A DNA stretch of 64,000 bases from a virus: IMG/VR virus record IMGVR_UViG_3300017917_003053, positions 89,003-153,002 of that record; one strand, 5' to 3'. The stretch's first letter is position 1; every line of letters starts with the position of its first letter. The notes beneath the pieces were generated by a model. The model saw nothing but the letters and a program-made list of their open reading frames with translations, ran no database searches and was not told the origin of the DNA. The translations under genes and the position numbers were made by a program. Below, piece after piece: positions 30,899 through 38,680 of this stretch.

Positions 30899-31335
30899 TA
30901 GCATCCCTCACATGGGGTTTCTTCTGTTGTCTCTGGAAACATCTCAGGAGATGTAGAATTAGATGGATTTACAGTCATGACACCTTTTACCAATTTAATT
31001 ATAAAGTCTCCAGCGCCACTATATAATTCATTTGGAGCTTTTAAATCCACATCATACAACGCACTACTAAAATCAAACTGACCGGTTGTAGACGATGGAA
31101 GTTTTAATGTAAGTTTTCCTTCATCTCCACTAATGGTTAAACTATAATTACTATTAACATTTCCGGTAAAATAAGTAATTGTAGTATTTGCTAAAGATCC
31201 ATCTATTGGAGTAAAACTAAATCTACCTTGCCAATTTGTTAAATTAATAATTTCATTAGTATCATCTAAATATGTAAATGATATATAAAAAATAGAACCT
31301 CTATCTAATGGAAAATTATAAGTTGGTGCTGCCAT
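30898..31335 (-). CDS. Ig-like/BppU-N-like virion protein, paralog of the 43,803 gene (145 aa)
   Basis: A 145-residue beta-sandwich-type protein with I-N-L-T-N-W (residues 30-36), D-E-G-K-L-T-L-K-L-P, Y-D-V-D-L and an F-I-I-K-L-V-K-G-V-M-T-V strand. The same elements in the same order occur in the 138-residue protein encoded at 43803-44219, so the two are paralogs. The pattern resembles small N-terminal modules that anchor adhesins to virions. It ends in a Cys-Glu-Gly-Cys tail. Stop overlaps the next ATG. Confidence 0.65.
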   Translation of the reverse strand: MAAPTYNFPLDRGSIFYISFTYLDDTNEIINLTNWQGRFSFTPIDGSLANTTITYFTGNVNSNYSLTISGDEGKLTLKLPSSTTGQFDFSSALYDVDLKAPNELYSGAGDFIIKLVKGVMTVNPSNSTSPEMFPETTEETPCEGC

Positions 31336-31349
31336 AATTTGTTACCTGA

Positions 31350-31865
31350 TTAAGAAAAAAATGTACGACCTCTTTGACTCGAATACATACCAAGAATACT
31401 TGGATCAAATTTATTACCAGCAAATGGACTAAGAATAGCTTTGACAGATGACGCATTGGCCACATCCCAATGTTCCACAAAATCATTATACAAGGCACAT
31501 GGGCCTTTTTCTAAAATTTCTTTCCATCCAGCTAAACTGCCACCAACAGAAAAAGCAGCCGGTCCTAAAGAAGCTCTTAATCCTTCCATAGCAGCTTTTG
31601 TTCTGAATGTGCTTTGGTCTATAATACATGCTGCTTTTAATGCTGTTAAACTAATAAATATCTCATCTCTATCAGAAGTAGGATCTGGAGTTATGGTATT
31701 ATTTAATACGTCTACTTCATATTGATGATCCAACACAACATCAAATTGTACATATTTAGCTGCCACTGTTAATACTTGCACAATTCTTTCATCAGAGTAT
31801 GATGGATTATCTGACCAATCATTAATCAGAGTTCTAACAATAACTGGCAATTCTAAATTCCACAT
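31350..31865 (-). CDS. Head-tail connector (gp6/adaptor-like), 171 aa
   Basis: A helical 171-residue protein with an N-terminus (L-P-V-I-V-R-T-L-I-N-D) and R-D-E-I-F-I-S-L-T-A-L-K-A-A-C-I-I that match what I know of phage connector proteins that bind under the portal. A recurrent minus-strand motif (31891-31907) sits 26 nt upstream of the ATG, so it may begin a new late transcript after the fibre island. Confidence 0.6.
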   Translation of the reverse strand: MWNLELPVIVRTLINDWSDNPSYSDERIVQVLTVAAKYVQFDVVLDHQYEVDVLNNTITPDPTSDRDEIFISLTALKAACIIDQSTFRTKAAMEGLRASLGPAAFSVGGSLAGWKEILEKGPCALYNDFVEHWDVANASSVKAILSPFAGNKFDPSILGMYSSQRGRTFFS

Positions 31866-31890
31866 AATTATCTCCAGATTTTAAGGTTTC

Positions 31891-31907
31891 TTAGTATGAT
31901 ATACACC
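31891..31907 (-). promoter_or_regulatory. Candidate late promoter motif, copy 1
   Basis: On the minus strand the 17-mer GGTGTATATCATACTAA lies just upstream of the connector gene. The identical 17-mer occurs at 35715-35731 and related copies at 44277, 49601 and 63424, all shortly before minus-strand genes. A phage-coded sigma-like factor is encoded at 54107-54775, and this is the best candidate site for it. Confidence 0.5.
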
Positions 31908-32273
31908 CTATTCTGATATGGTGTTTGGTGCAGGAGATGGCGGCTCTGGGTCTGGTTTTATGACAGTTACAGTGCCGTCCTCATTCATAGTAAACTGGCC
32001 AATTAAACTTAATCCTGGAATAATACTATCTGGTTTAATATTGCTAACAAATTGACCTAAAGCATAATGTAATTCAAACACTTCTTTTGCATTATTGCCT
32101 AACGCAGCGGCTATATCTTCTGGTGGAACTCCTCTTGGATTATCCCAAAATAATTTAGCTCCATCATTGAATGACTTTGTCATTATAGCAAAACAATTTT
32201 TTGCTTGACTGATGATTTGTCTGGCTGCCATCTCAGCCTCATTAGGCGACATGTTCAAGTCTAATATACTCAT
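31908..32273 (-). CDS. Unknown virion-module protein (121 aa)
   Basis: A helical 121-residue protein with the stretch A-K-N-C-F-A-I-M-T-K-S-F-N-D-G-A-K-L-F-W-D-N-P (residues 24-46) and a Pro/acidic C-terminal tail. It closes the fibre island. I do not recognise a family. The stop lies next to the repeated late motif. Confidence 0.55.
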   Translation of the reverse strand: MSILDLNMSPNEAEMAARQIISQAKNCFAIMTKSFNDGAKLFWDNPRGVPPEDIAAALGNNAKEVFELHYALGQFVSNIKPDSIIPGLSLIGQFTMNEDGTVTVIKPDPEPPSPAPNTISE

Positions 32274-32302
32274 ATTAAAATCTCCAGTTTAATTTGTTAA
32301 AT

Positions 32303-35300
32303 TTAAGAGCCTCCAGCACCGCTACAACAACTAATAATTTTCCAAACATAATAGCTTGTATTATAATCTTGAATGCATTGAACCATACATGATTGTCCAG
32401 GATAAAGAGCAAAATTGCTACCATTAGGTGTCATAAAACTACCATTAATTGTCGGATTATGACTTAAATATATAATATATGTAGAATCTACATTATGTAA
32501 TATTTTGATTTCTCCTAAATTGTCAGGATCGCTAGGTGATGGAAAATAATCTATGGAAGAATTATTAAATAAACTATCTGTAAAGAATCCTATGGTCATG
32601 TATTCTATTATATCTGGAACATTAGATAGATCATTATTGAGATCATAAAGTGGATAAAATATAAATTTACCAAATAATCTATTGATTTTAGTTCCTTTAA
32701 GCTCTGGCTCAACGCCATCTCCAGTAACATTCAATTTGCTAGAAATATTCACTCCATTAGTGGAAGATATAGTTACAGTGCCTCCGGTATTGGGATTTAA
32801 TAACGTATTGTTTTCTATTCTAAGATTTCCCACATTTAATCTGGAAGATACGATCCCTGTTCCCACAACATGTAATTGTCCACTTGGAGTTACTGTATTG
32901 ATTCCAACATTTCCATCGTTACGAGCATATAAAAGTGGACTGCTTCCACTATTTGTAACAATCAATGCTGCACTAGAACTATTAGCCCCTGATCCAGCAA
33001 TATGCAGTCTTGTATTCGCATAAGGTTGTCCAGCAAATAATTTAACTGAATTTCCAGCATATGATGTATCTGTTGTTGGCAATCCTATTCCAATTGTTCC
33101 TGATGTTGTCATTCTCATCATTTCTGTAGCTGCTGGTAAAAATCTAATAGTTTGACTAGTATTTGCAGCATTATATCCGTGACCAATATGAATTTGTGTT
33201 GACATACCTAACATATTGAGATAACCACCTTGGCTACTCAATTGGATATTAGCACCTCCTCCATTCATTACTAAATCGCCACCATTTGTGGCACCAACAT
33301 ATAATGTTTTGTCTCCAGCAGCTTGAGATTTAAAATATATTGTTCCCAAATTATTACCAGTACCTCTAACATAAATGTCTCCAGCAACATCAAGGTGTCC
33401 GCTAGGAGTTGTAGTACCGATTCCTAAATATCCAGAACCATTTAGTCTCATGTATTCTGTACTTGCTGGTCTGAATATAATACTTTGATTAGCGAGTGTC
33501 TGGGCCGATGCATGACCTATTCTGACAGGACCATTACCAGCATAAATATCTATATCTGCACTTTGATTACCAACTTTAACACTGGCATTTGATGCGTCTA
33601 GATACAAGTTACCATTTGTGTCTGCTCTTACCCTCAAAGAGGTATCTGATGATGCCGATGTTGATTTAAAATATACGGTTCCTAGATTATTGCCCGTTCC
33701 TCTAATATAGGCATCTCCGCCAACATCCAGTACTCCAGATGGAGTTGAAGTTAAATTAACACCAATAGCACCAGTAAAATTATTCACACGAGTTTTAGGT
33801 GTCCATACTCCAGCAGAATGGTATCCAAATTCTGTATATCTATTAGTAGAAGAATCATTAGAAGTAGATATAGCTAGATGATTACCTTCTTTACCAAGAG
33901 TATAATCATTAGCAGTACCTCCTCCTCTAAATAATTGTAATTTATTGCCTACACTTCCAGTGTAATTATCTGCTAATCTTAAATTACCATCTATTACTAG
34001 TCTTTCAGGAGGTGCTGTAGCTTGTGTACCACTACCAACTCCTATAAAACCATTTGATCTCTGAATATTTAAACAATCAATCCAACTTGTACTACCTCCT
34101 TTACGGGATAGTCTAAAATCTCCTTCTGTGCCACGATAAAACATACCCCAGCCAAAAGTAGATGAACTGTTGTCTGCATTTGTTACAGAAAAGAACGGAC
34201 TACTATCAGTATTACCGTATCCTAAAATTGTATTAGATGATGTTGCTCCAGAAATAAATACTGATCCAAAATTTGATACTTGTCCAGAAATATGTAGTAT
34301 GGATATAGGGTTGCTGGCAACATTTAATCCAACCCTACTTCCTGTATCATATAATATACTATTTGTTAGACCAGAAGTGCTACTGAATCTGCTAATATAT
34401 CCACTAGTTCCAGTACCTGTAATTGGATTTGTGATAGTAGTCTGTAATCCGTTTGTATTTATAGTAATGGTACCTGGACCATTTGTTATAGAGATACCTG
34501 TGCCAGCACTTAATGTATTAACTATTAAAGATGTACCACTACCAATTAATAATTGACCATCAGAATATGATGTTCGGCCTGTGCCTCCCTTATTAATAGG
34601 TATGGTTGTTGCATTCCATCTTCCAGCATTGATATTTCCACTATTATCTACGGCAAAATCTGCTGTATCAATAGTTGTTATATTTTGTCCAGCACCAAAA
34701 AATCCATCATTTCTAATAGCAAACACAAGATTGCTATTTCTGTACACTCCAAAAGCAGTACCAGAGGCATCATTGATCGCTACTGCAACACCTAAACTAT
34801 TAGGGCTTATACTTACTCCTCTTAATGAGCTTAATCCACTATTAAAAACACTAGCATCTCCAAAAGTTTTGGGTCCGTTTACAGTTTGTGTTCCTGTTGT
34901 ATATACTATTGTTGATGGTAATAATCCGCTTACGCTACTACCAAAATTACTTATATCTGAAGATGTGTGGATATGGCCGCTGATACTCACCCCAGTTCCA
35001 TTGACTTGCAAAGCTTGAGTAAAATTTCCTGTTCCTATAACATGAAGTTGTGATGTTGGTGAAACTGTGCCTATACCTATTAATCCACTATTATTAATCC
35101 TTAATTTTTCTGTTCCACTGGTGCTGATTGCCAACACATTTGCTGCTGGTGAAAATAATCCTGTATCAGAATCATTTACGAATTCAAAAGATGGATTAGC
35201 AGCACTTCCAGAACCTGCTATTATAGAACCCGTTGAACTAATATCTCCTGTAAAAGTGCTAGTTCCGACAACATGAAATTTACTAGCAGGAACACCCGTT

Positions 35301-35695
35301 CCAATGCCAATGTTACCTCCACTGGTAATAATAAGATCATTTTGTCCAAATCTCCCAGCAACTACTCTATCATCACTAAAAACTTCAAATACTGGTAATC
35401 CAGCATTATTATTGACACTCATTAAACTACCACTTAAGTTATCAATAACACTAAATAGAGAACCATTAGTTCCTTCTATATTTAGTATAGTAGCCCCAGA
35501 TATTGAAGAATAAGTGTGAAGAGTAGCGTTTGGAGCACTAGTATTTATACTTAGTCCACTACTTGATAGGACTAAATAACCAGATGGATTAGTAATATTT
35601 ATAACGTTACCAGATCCATCAATTCGGCCAACTCTGGTCGAACCGGGATAAAAGTCTATGATTCCACTAGTTGGTGTTATAATCACATCTGGCAT
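32303..35695 (-). CDS. Large fibre protein with duplicated modules (1,130 aa)
   Basis: A fibre with many G-I-G-T/x-x-P-S-x-x-L-H-V-x-G modules, the usual repeat of phage and bacterial trimeric fibres. Two stretches of about 100 residues are clear internal duplicates: both begin P-S-G-(V/H)-L-D-V-x-G-D and continue (Y/I)-x-R-G-T-G-N-N-L-G. The last 110 residues form a different C-terminal domain (K-I-N-R-L-F-G-K-F-I-F-Y-P), with no endosialidase-chaperone signature. Preceded 20 nt upstream by a late-motif copy. Confidence 0.75.
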   Translation of the reverse strand: MPDVIITPTSGIIDFYPGSTRVGRIDGSGNVINITNPSGYLVLSSSGLSINTSAPNATLHTYSSISGATILNIEGTNGSLFSVIDNLSGSLMSVNNNAGLPVFEVFSDDRVVAGRFGQNDLIITSGGNIGIGTGVPASKFHVVGTSTFTGDISSTGSIIAGSGSAANPSFEFVNDSDTGLFSPAANVLAISTSGTEKLRINNSGLIGIGTVSPTSQLHVIGTGNFTQALQVNGTGVSISGHIHTSSDISNFGSSVSGLLPSTIVYTTGTQTVNGPKTFGDASVFNSGLSSLRGVSISPNSLGVAVAINDASGTAFGVYRNSNLVFAIRNDGFFGAGQNITTIDTADFAVDNSGNINAGRWNATTIPINKGGTGRTSYSDGQLLIGSGTSLIVNTLSAGTGISITNGPGTITINTNGLQTTITNPITGTGTSGYISRFSSTSGLTNSILYDTGSRVGLNVASNPISILHISGQVSNFGSVFISGATSSNTILGYGNTDSSPFFSVTNADNSSSTFGWGMFYRGTEGDFRLSRKGGSTSWIDCLNIQRSNGFIGVGSGTQATAPPERLVIDGNLRLADNYTGSVGNKLQLFRGGGTANDYTLGKEGNHLAISTSNDSSTNRYTEFGYHSAGVWTPKTRVNNFTGAIGVNLTSTPSGVLDVGGDAYIRGTGNNLGTVYFKSTSASSDTSLRVRADTNGNLYLDASNASVKVGNQSADIDIYAGNGPVRIGHASAQTLANQSIIFRPASTEYMRLNGSGYLGIGTTTPSGHLDVAGDIYVRGTGNNLGTIYFKSQAAGDKTLYVGATNGGDLVMNGGGANIQLSSQGGYLNMLGMSTQIHIGHGYNAANTSQTIRFLPAATEMMRMTTSGTIGIGLPTTDTSYAGNSVKLFAGQPYANTRLHIAGSGANSSSAALIVTNSGSSPLLYARNDGNVGINTVTPSGQLHVVGTGIVSSRLNVGNLRIENNTLLNPNTGGTVTISSTNGVNISSKLNVTGDGVEPELKGTKINRLFGKFIFYPLYDLNNDLSNVPDIIEYMTIGFFTDSLFNNSSIDYFPSPSDPDNLGEIKILHNVDSTYIIYLSHNPTINGSFMTPNGSNFALYPGQSCMVQCIQDYNTSYYVWKIISCCSGAGGS

Positions 35696-35714
35696 TAGTA
35701 TTCTCCATATTTAG

Positions 35715-35731
35715 TTAGTATGATATACACC
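35715..35731 (-). promoter_or_regulatory. Candidate late promoter motif, copy 2
   Basis: Same 17-mer as at 31891-31907 on the minus strand, located 20 nt upstream of the 1,130-residue fibre gene and touching the end of the lectin-like gene. Exact repetition of an AT-rich 17-mer at two equivalent positions argues against chance. Confidence 0.55.
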
Positions 35732-36423
35732 TATAGACTAAAACGGCCTTTGATAGCATTATAATTTTGACTAATTTCTATAACCGATAAAACTTTATTA
35801 TATAAAGTTATATTTGATATATCGCCAACTAAATGTTGAGTATAAGCATCATCTCTAGTACCTACTCTTAAAGTTCCAGAAGCTGTTCCAGTAGCCGAAC
35901 CTCGTGTTGTTGAGGCAACTTGTATTCCATCAAAATATCCAATTAAATTTGTTCCGTCAAATGTTAATCCAATATTATGCCATAATCCATCTGTAGCCTT
36001 TGTGGTACTATATGTGGTATATACGTCGTTATAGCTCGTCCCTGCCGCGAACCATAAAGCGCTAGCAGTGTAAGCGCTTAATTCAAAGTCAGAATTACTC
36101 ATTCTTAATATAGTTTGCCAAGAATTATCTTGTAAACTAGTTCTATACCAAACAAAAATACTTAGTGCAGAAAGCGCTGGGATATTTGCAATATCAAACC
36201 TACTATAATTAGTACCAACAATTCCTCCATTAAAAGTAAAATATCCATTGCTATTATATAAAGGATATGTTGGGGACTGAGATCCAGCTTTGGCACCACT
36301 ATAAGAACTTGAAATTAAATTATTCCATGTGCTACCGCTACCAGGATAGCTTTTAGTATTTTTAGCATCTAGGTACATGATTAAAGAATCTGTAATAATT
36401 CTAGGGCCATTGCTATAACTCAT
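35731..36423 (-). CDS. LamG/concanavalin A-like lectin protein (230 aa), paralog 1
   Basis: The order of motifs is that of the LamG_3 lectin fold: L-I-M-Y-L-D-A-K-N near residue 14, W-N-N-L, Y-F-T-F-N-G-G, L-S-I-F-V-W-Y near 88, W-H-N-I-G-L-T-F-D near 150, and a terminal K-V-L-S-V-I-E-I ... N-Y-N-A-I-K-G-R-F. The protein encoded at 37975-38679 follows the same plan, so the two are paralogs. Likely a carbohydrate-binding virion protein in the adhesin island. Start overlaps the stop of the upstream gene by 4 nt. Confidence 0.75.
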   Translation of the reverse strand: MSYSNGPRIITDSLIMYLDAKNTKSYPGSGSTWNNLISSSYSGAKAGSQSPTYPLYNSNGYFTFNGGIVGTNYSRFDIANIPALSALSIFVWYRTSLQDNSWQTILRMSNSDFELSAYTASALWFAAGTSYNDVYTTYSTTKATDGLWHNIGLTFDGTNLIGYFDGIQVASTTRGSATGTASGTLRVGTRDDAYTQHLVGDISNITLYNKVLSVIEISQNYNAIKGRFSL

Positions 36424-36602
36424 ATAATTTCCTGTATATTGATAATAGTTTTAATATCATACAATAGTTTTATTTGCTCTATAGCCAACTCTTCTGATTC
36501 TGATAGCAACGTAGTACATAACCGAATTTCACTTATCTCTTCATCTGACAATAAAGGATTGAATTTATCATATATAATGCATAATATTTCAAAAGTTTTC
36601 AT
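36420..36602 (-). CDS. Small acidic helical protein (60 aa)
   Basis: A 60-residue, acidic and helical protein (M-K-T-F-E-I-L-C-I-I) packed between two adhesin genes with ATGA overlaps at both ends, which is good support for translation. No family recognised. Tight coupling to both lectin-like neighbours suggests an assembly helper or linker for those fibres, but that is inference. Confidence 0.6.
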   Translation of the reverse strand: MKTFEILCIIYDKFNPLLSDEEISEIRLCTTLLSESEELAIEQIKLLYDIKTIINIQEII

Positions 36603-37975
36603 AATGTTGTTAATCTAATAAGTTGAGAAGCATTTAAATATGTTGGTACATAAAATATTTTTTTATAACAGGCCATTCCTGGCATACTCAATATATTAAA
36701 TTTTTGTGGTATCAAACTATTTGACGAAGTGCCTGTTGTTCCATTCATAGCGCACATTAATGGAGCATATTGTCTATTTGCGATTATCATTTTATTATTT
36801 ATTGCAGAAATTTGTACAGGGGCGCCAGCATTAAAGTCAAACGCTGCTTGTCCTGGAGGTCTATATAAATACGTCACATATCCAGATGCTCCAGCATTAG
36901 TATTAATTCTCATTGTGGCCGTATTTCCTGAGTTATACTTAGAGGTGGATCCTAGTGCTATTACGTTTCCGACTATTGTAGATATAAAAAAGTAAGGAGT
37001 GGTAAACTCAACATATACAGAACAAGAATCAGCACTATATCCTGCTAACAAATTGTTTTCTGTTGCGTCTGTGGACCCTATGATGCAAGTATCTCCAAAG
37101 CAAGTCCCCGCTGAACCTGTAGTTTTGATATATGCTGCAAAACATGTGTGATAATTAAAAGTGGTTATGTATATATCAGCCATAGCTCCCCAAAATAATA
37201 ATCCATCATTAGCGTTGGTTAACGATATAGATGACGATGATGATGTGGGAGTGAAAGTAATAGTATAATTTGCTGAGTTAATTGTAATTGCATCTTCTAT
37301 ACTTAGTATGCATCTGTACCAGCCATTTCCCATATTGCATATGTGTTTATATATAAATTGTAATCCATTTTGATTAACTGGTGTTGGATAATGTGCTCCA
37401 AGTCCATTAGTATTATTTCCTAAAGTTCCAGTAGATAAATTATAATAACAATCAACAGTATTGGTTCCGTTATCAATTTTAATGTTTAAATTTTGACATT
37501 CTGCTGCTTTGGCCATTATACTCACAGTTAATTGTCTTTTAAGCGTAGTACTAGCATTACCAGCTGCTGTTAAAATATAACTTAAATTTCCTCCAGATGA
37601 TGATAAACTGAGTTTAGAACCATTTGATACTCCATCTGGAGACAGTGTGGATGTAGAACTTAGCGAAGAATTCGTCTTAACCCAAACAGCTTGAGAAAAA
37701 TCTTCACTATAATTAAAATAGTTATATGAAGTTCTTTGATTATCAATATATAATCCTCTATATTGCAAAACTCCATTACTGTCATATTCATAAGTAAATC
37801 TTGGTTCATTTGCTCCTGCTGTTTTTATATATCCATCACTGCCAACATAAGTTGCTATACTATTTCTACTAAATGTAATTGGACCACCAATAGCTCCTGC
37901 GCTTGGATTAATGCTCTGCTGAGATACAAAATCTCTATAAAAAGTAGCTTTTACATTTCCATATTGAGTCGCCAT
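36599..37975 (-). CDS. Fibre/carbohydrate-binding virion protein (458 aa)
   Basis: The N-terminal 80 residues show the widespread phage fibre module: F-S-R-N-S-I-A-T-Y near 35, E-P-R-F-T-Y-E-Y near 57, and R-T-S-Y-N-Y-F-N-Y-S-E-D-F near 81, followed by A-V-W-V-K. The rest is beta-rich, with domains resembling carbohydrate-binding modules. It starts one base into the stop of the upstream lectin gene (TAATG). Receptor or glycan binding is likely; target unknown. Confidence 0.7.
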   Translation of the reverse strand: MATQYGNVKATFYRDFVSQQSINPSAGAIGGPITFSRNSIATYVGSDGYIKTAGANEPRFTYEYDSNGVLQYRGLYIDNQRTSYNYFNYSEDFSQAVWVKTNSSLSSTSTLSPDGVSNGSKLSLSSSGGNLSYILTAAGNASTTLKRQLTVSIMAKAAECQNLNIKIDNGTNTVDCYYNLSTGTLGNNTNGLGAHYPTPVNQNGLQFIYKHICNMGNGWYRCILSIEDAITINSANYTITFTPTSSSSSISLTNANDGLLFWGAMADIYITTFNYHTCFAAYIKTTGSAGTCFGDTCIIGSTDATENNLLAGYSADSCSVYVEFTTPYFFISTIVGNVIALGSTSKYNSGNTATMRINTNAGASGYVTYLYRPPGQAAFDFNAGAPVQISAINNKMIIANRQYAPLMCAMNGTTGTSSNSLIPQKFNILSMPGMACYKKIFYVPTYLNASQLIRLTTL

Positions 37976-38679
37976 TATAATCCAAACCTTCCTTTGAGAG
38001 CATTATAATTTTGTAAAATTTCAGTCTGAGTTAATTTTCTATTATAGACTTGAGTAAAAGAATTATATCCTGCTAAATCTTTATATCCAGATTGATATCT
38101 ACGACCTATCTGAGTGCTAGTTAAGCTAGTAAAGTTTGGAACTGATGCGTGATTTTTGGTTGGAGAAAATACTCCATTTCTAAAATAAATACTAGTTTGT
38201 GCAGTTCTATCAAATATAACTCCTATGAATACTAATAAGTTATTTACAAAAGTATTAGCTCCAAAATTATGAGAAGTTCCACCGCCATAAAAATCTAGAT
38301 TTAACGATCCAAAATTGATTTGAAAGAATATTGATTGTCCAGAGGCCGATCCTCCTGATCCTCCTGACTGATAGAAAAAATTACCATAATTATCACCAAA
38401 CGTAATTAATTGATGGGCGCATACTATAGTAAAATCACCCTGATCAATTCTCATAGCATTGGATGTAGGTAAAGATATATAATCATCTACGGTATCAAGA
38501 TATATTGATCCACCATTTGTGCTGGAATAGACAGCACCATTCATTAATGTTCCATGATTATTTCTACCACTTAGATCATACAAAACAGTACCATTACCAG
38601 GATAGCTTTTACTGTTTGCAGCATCCAAATGTAAAATAAGACCACTATTTGCTATACTTGGCCCACCATAAATTGACAT
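37975..38679 (-). CDS. LamG/concanavalin A-like lectin protein (234 aa), paralog 2
   Basis: Starts at the ATG at 38679, 1 nt beyond the stop of the upstream fibre gene, with an AGGAGA ribosome site. It carries the same motif order as the gene at 35731: L-I-L-H-L-D-A-A-N, Y-P-G-N-G-T, L-S-G-R-N-N-H-G-T, and a C-terminal K-L-T-Q-T-E-I-L-Q-N-Y-N-A-L-K-G-R-F. A LamG_3-type fold, probably a second adhesin with different specificity. Confidence 0.75.
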   Translation of the reverse strand: MSIYGGPSIANSGLILHLDAANSKSYPGNGTVLYDLSGRNNHGTLMNGAVYSSTNGGSIYLDTVDDYISLPTSNAMRIDQGDFTIVCAHQLITFGDNYGNFFYQSGGSGGSASGQSIFFQINFGSLNLDFYGGGTSHNFGANTFVNNLLVFIGVIFDRTAQTSIYFRNGVFSPTKNHASVPNFTSLTSTQIGRRYQSGYKDLAGYNSFTQVYNRKLTQTEILQNYNALKGRFGL

Positions 38680-38680
38680 T

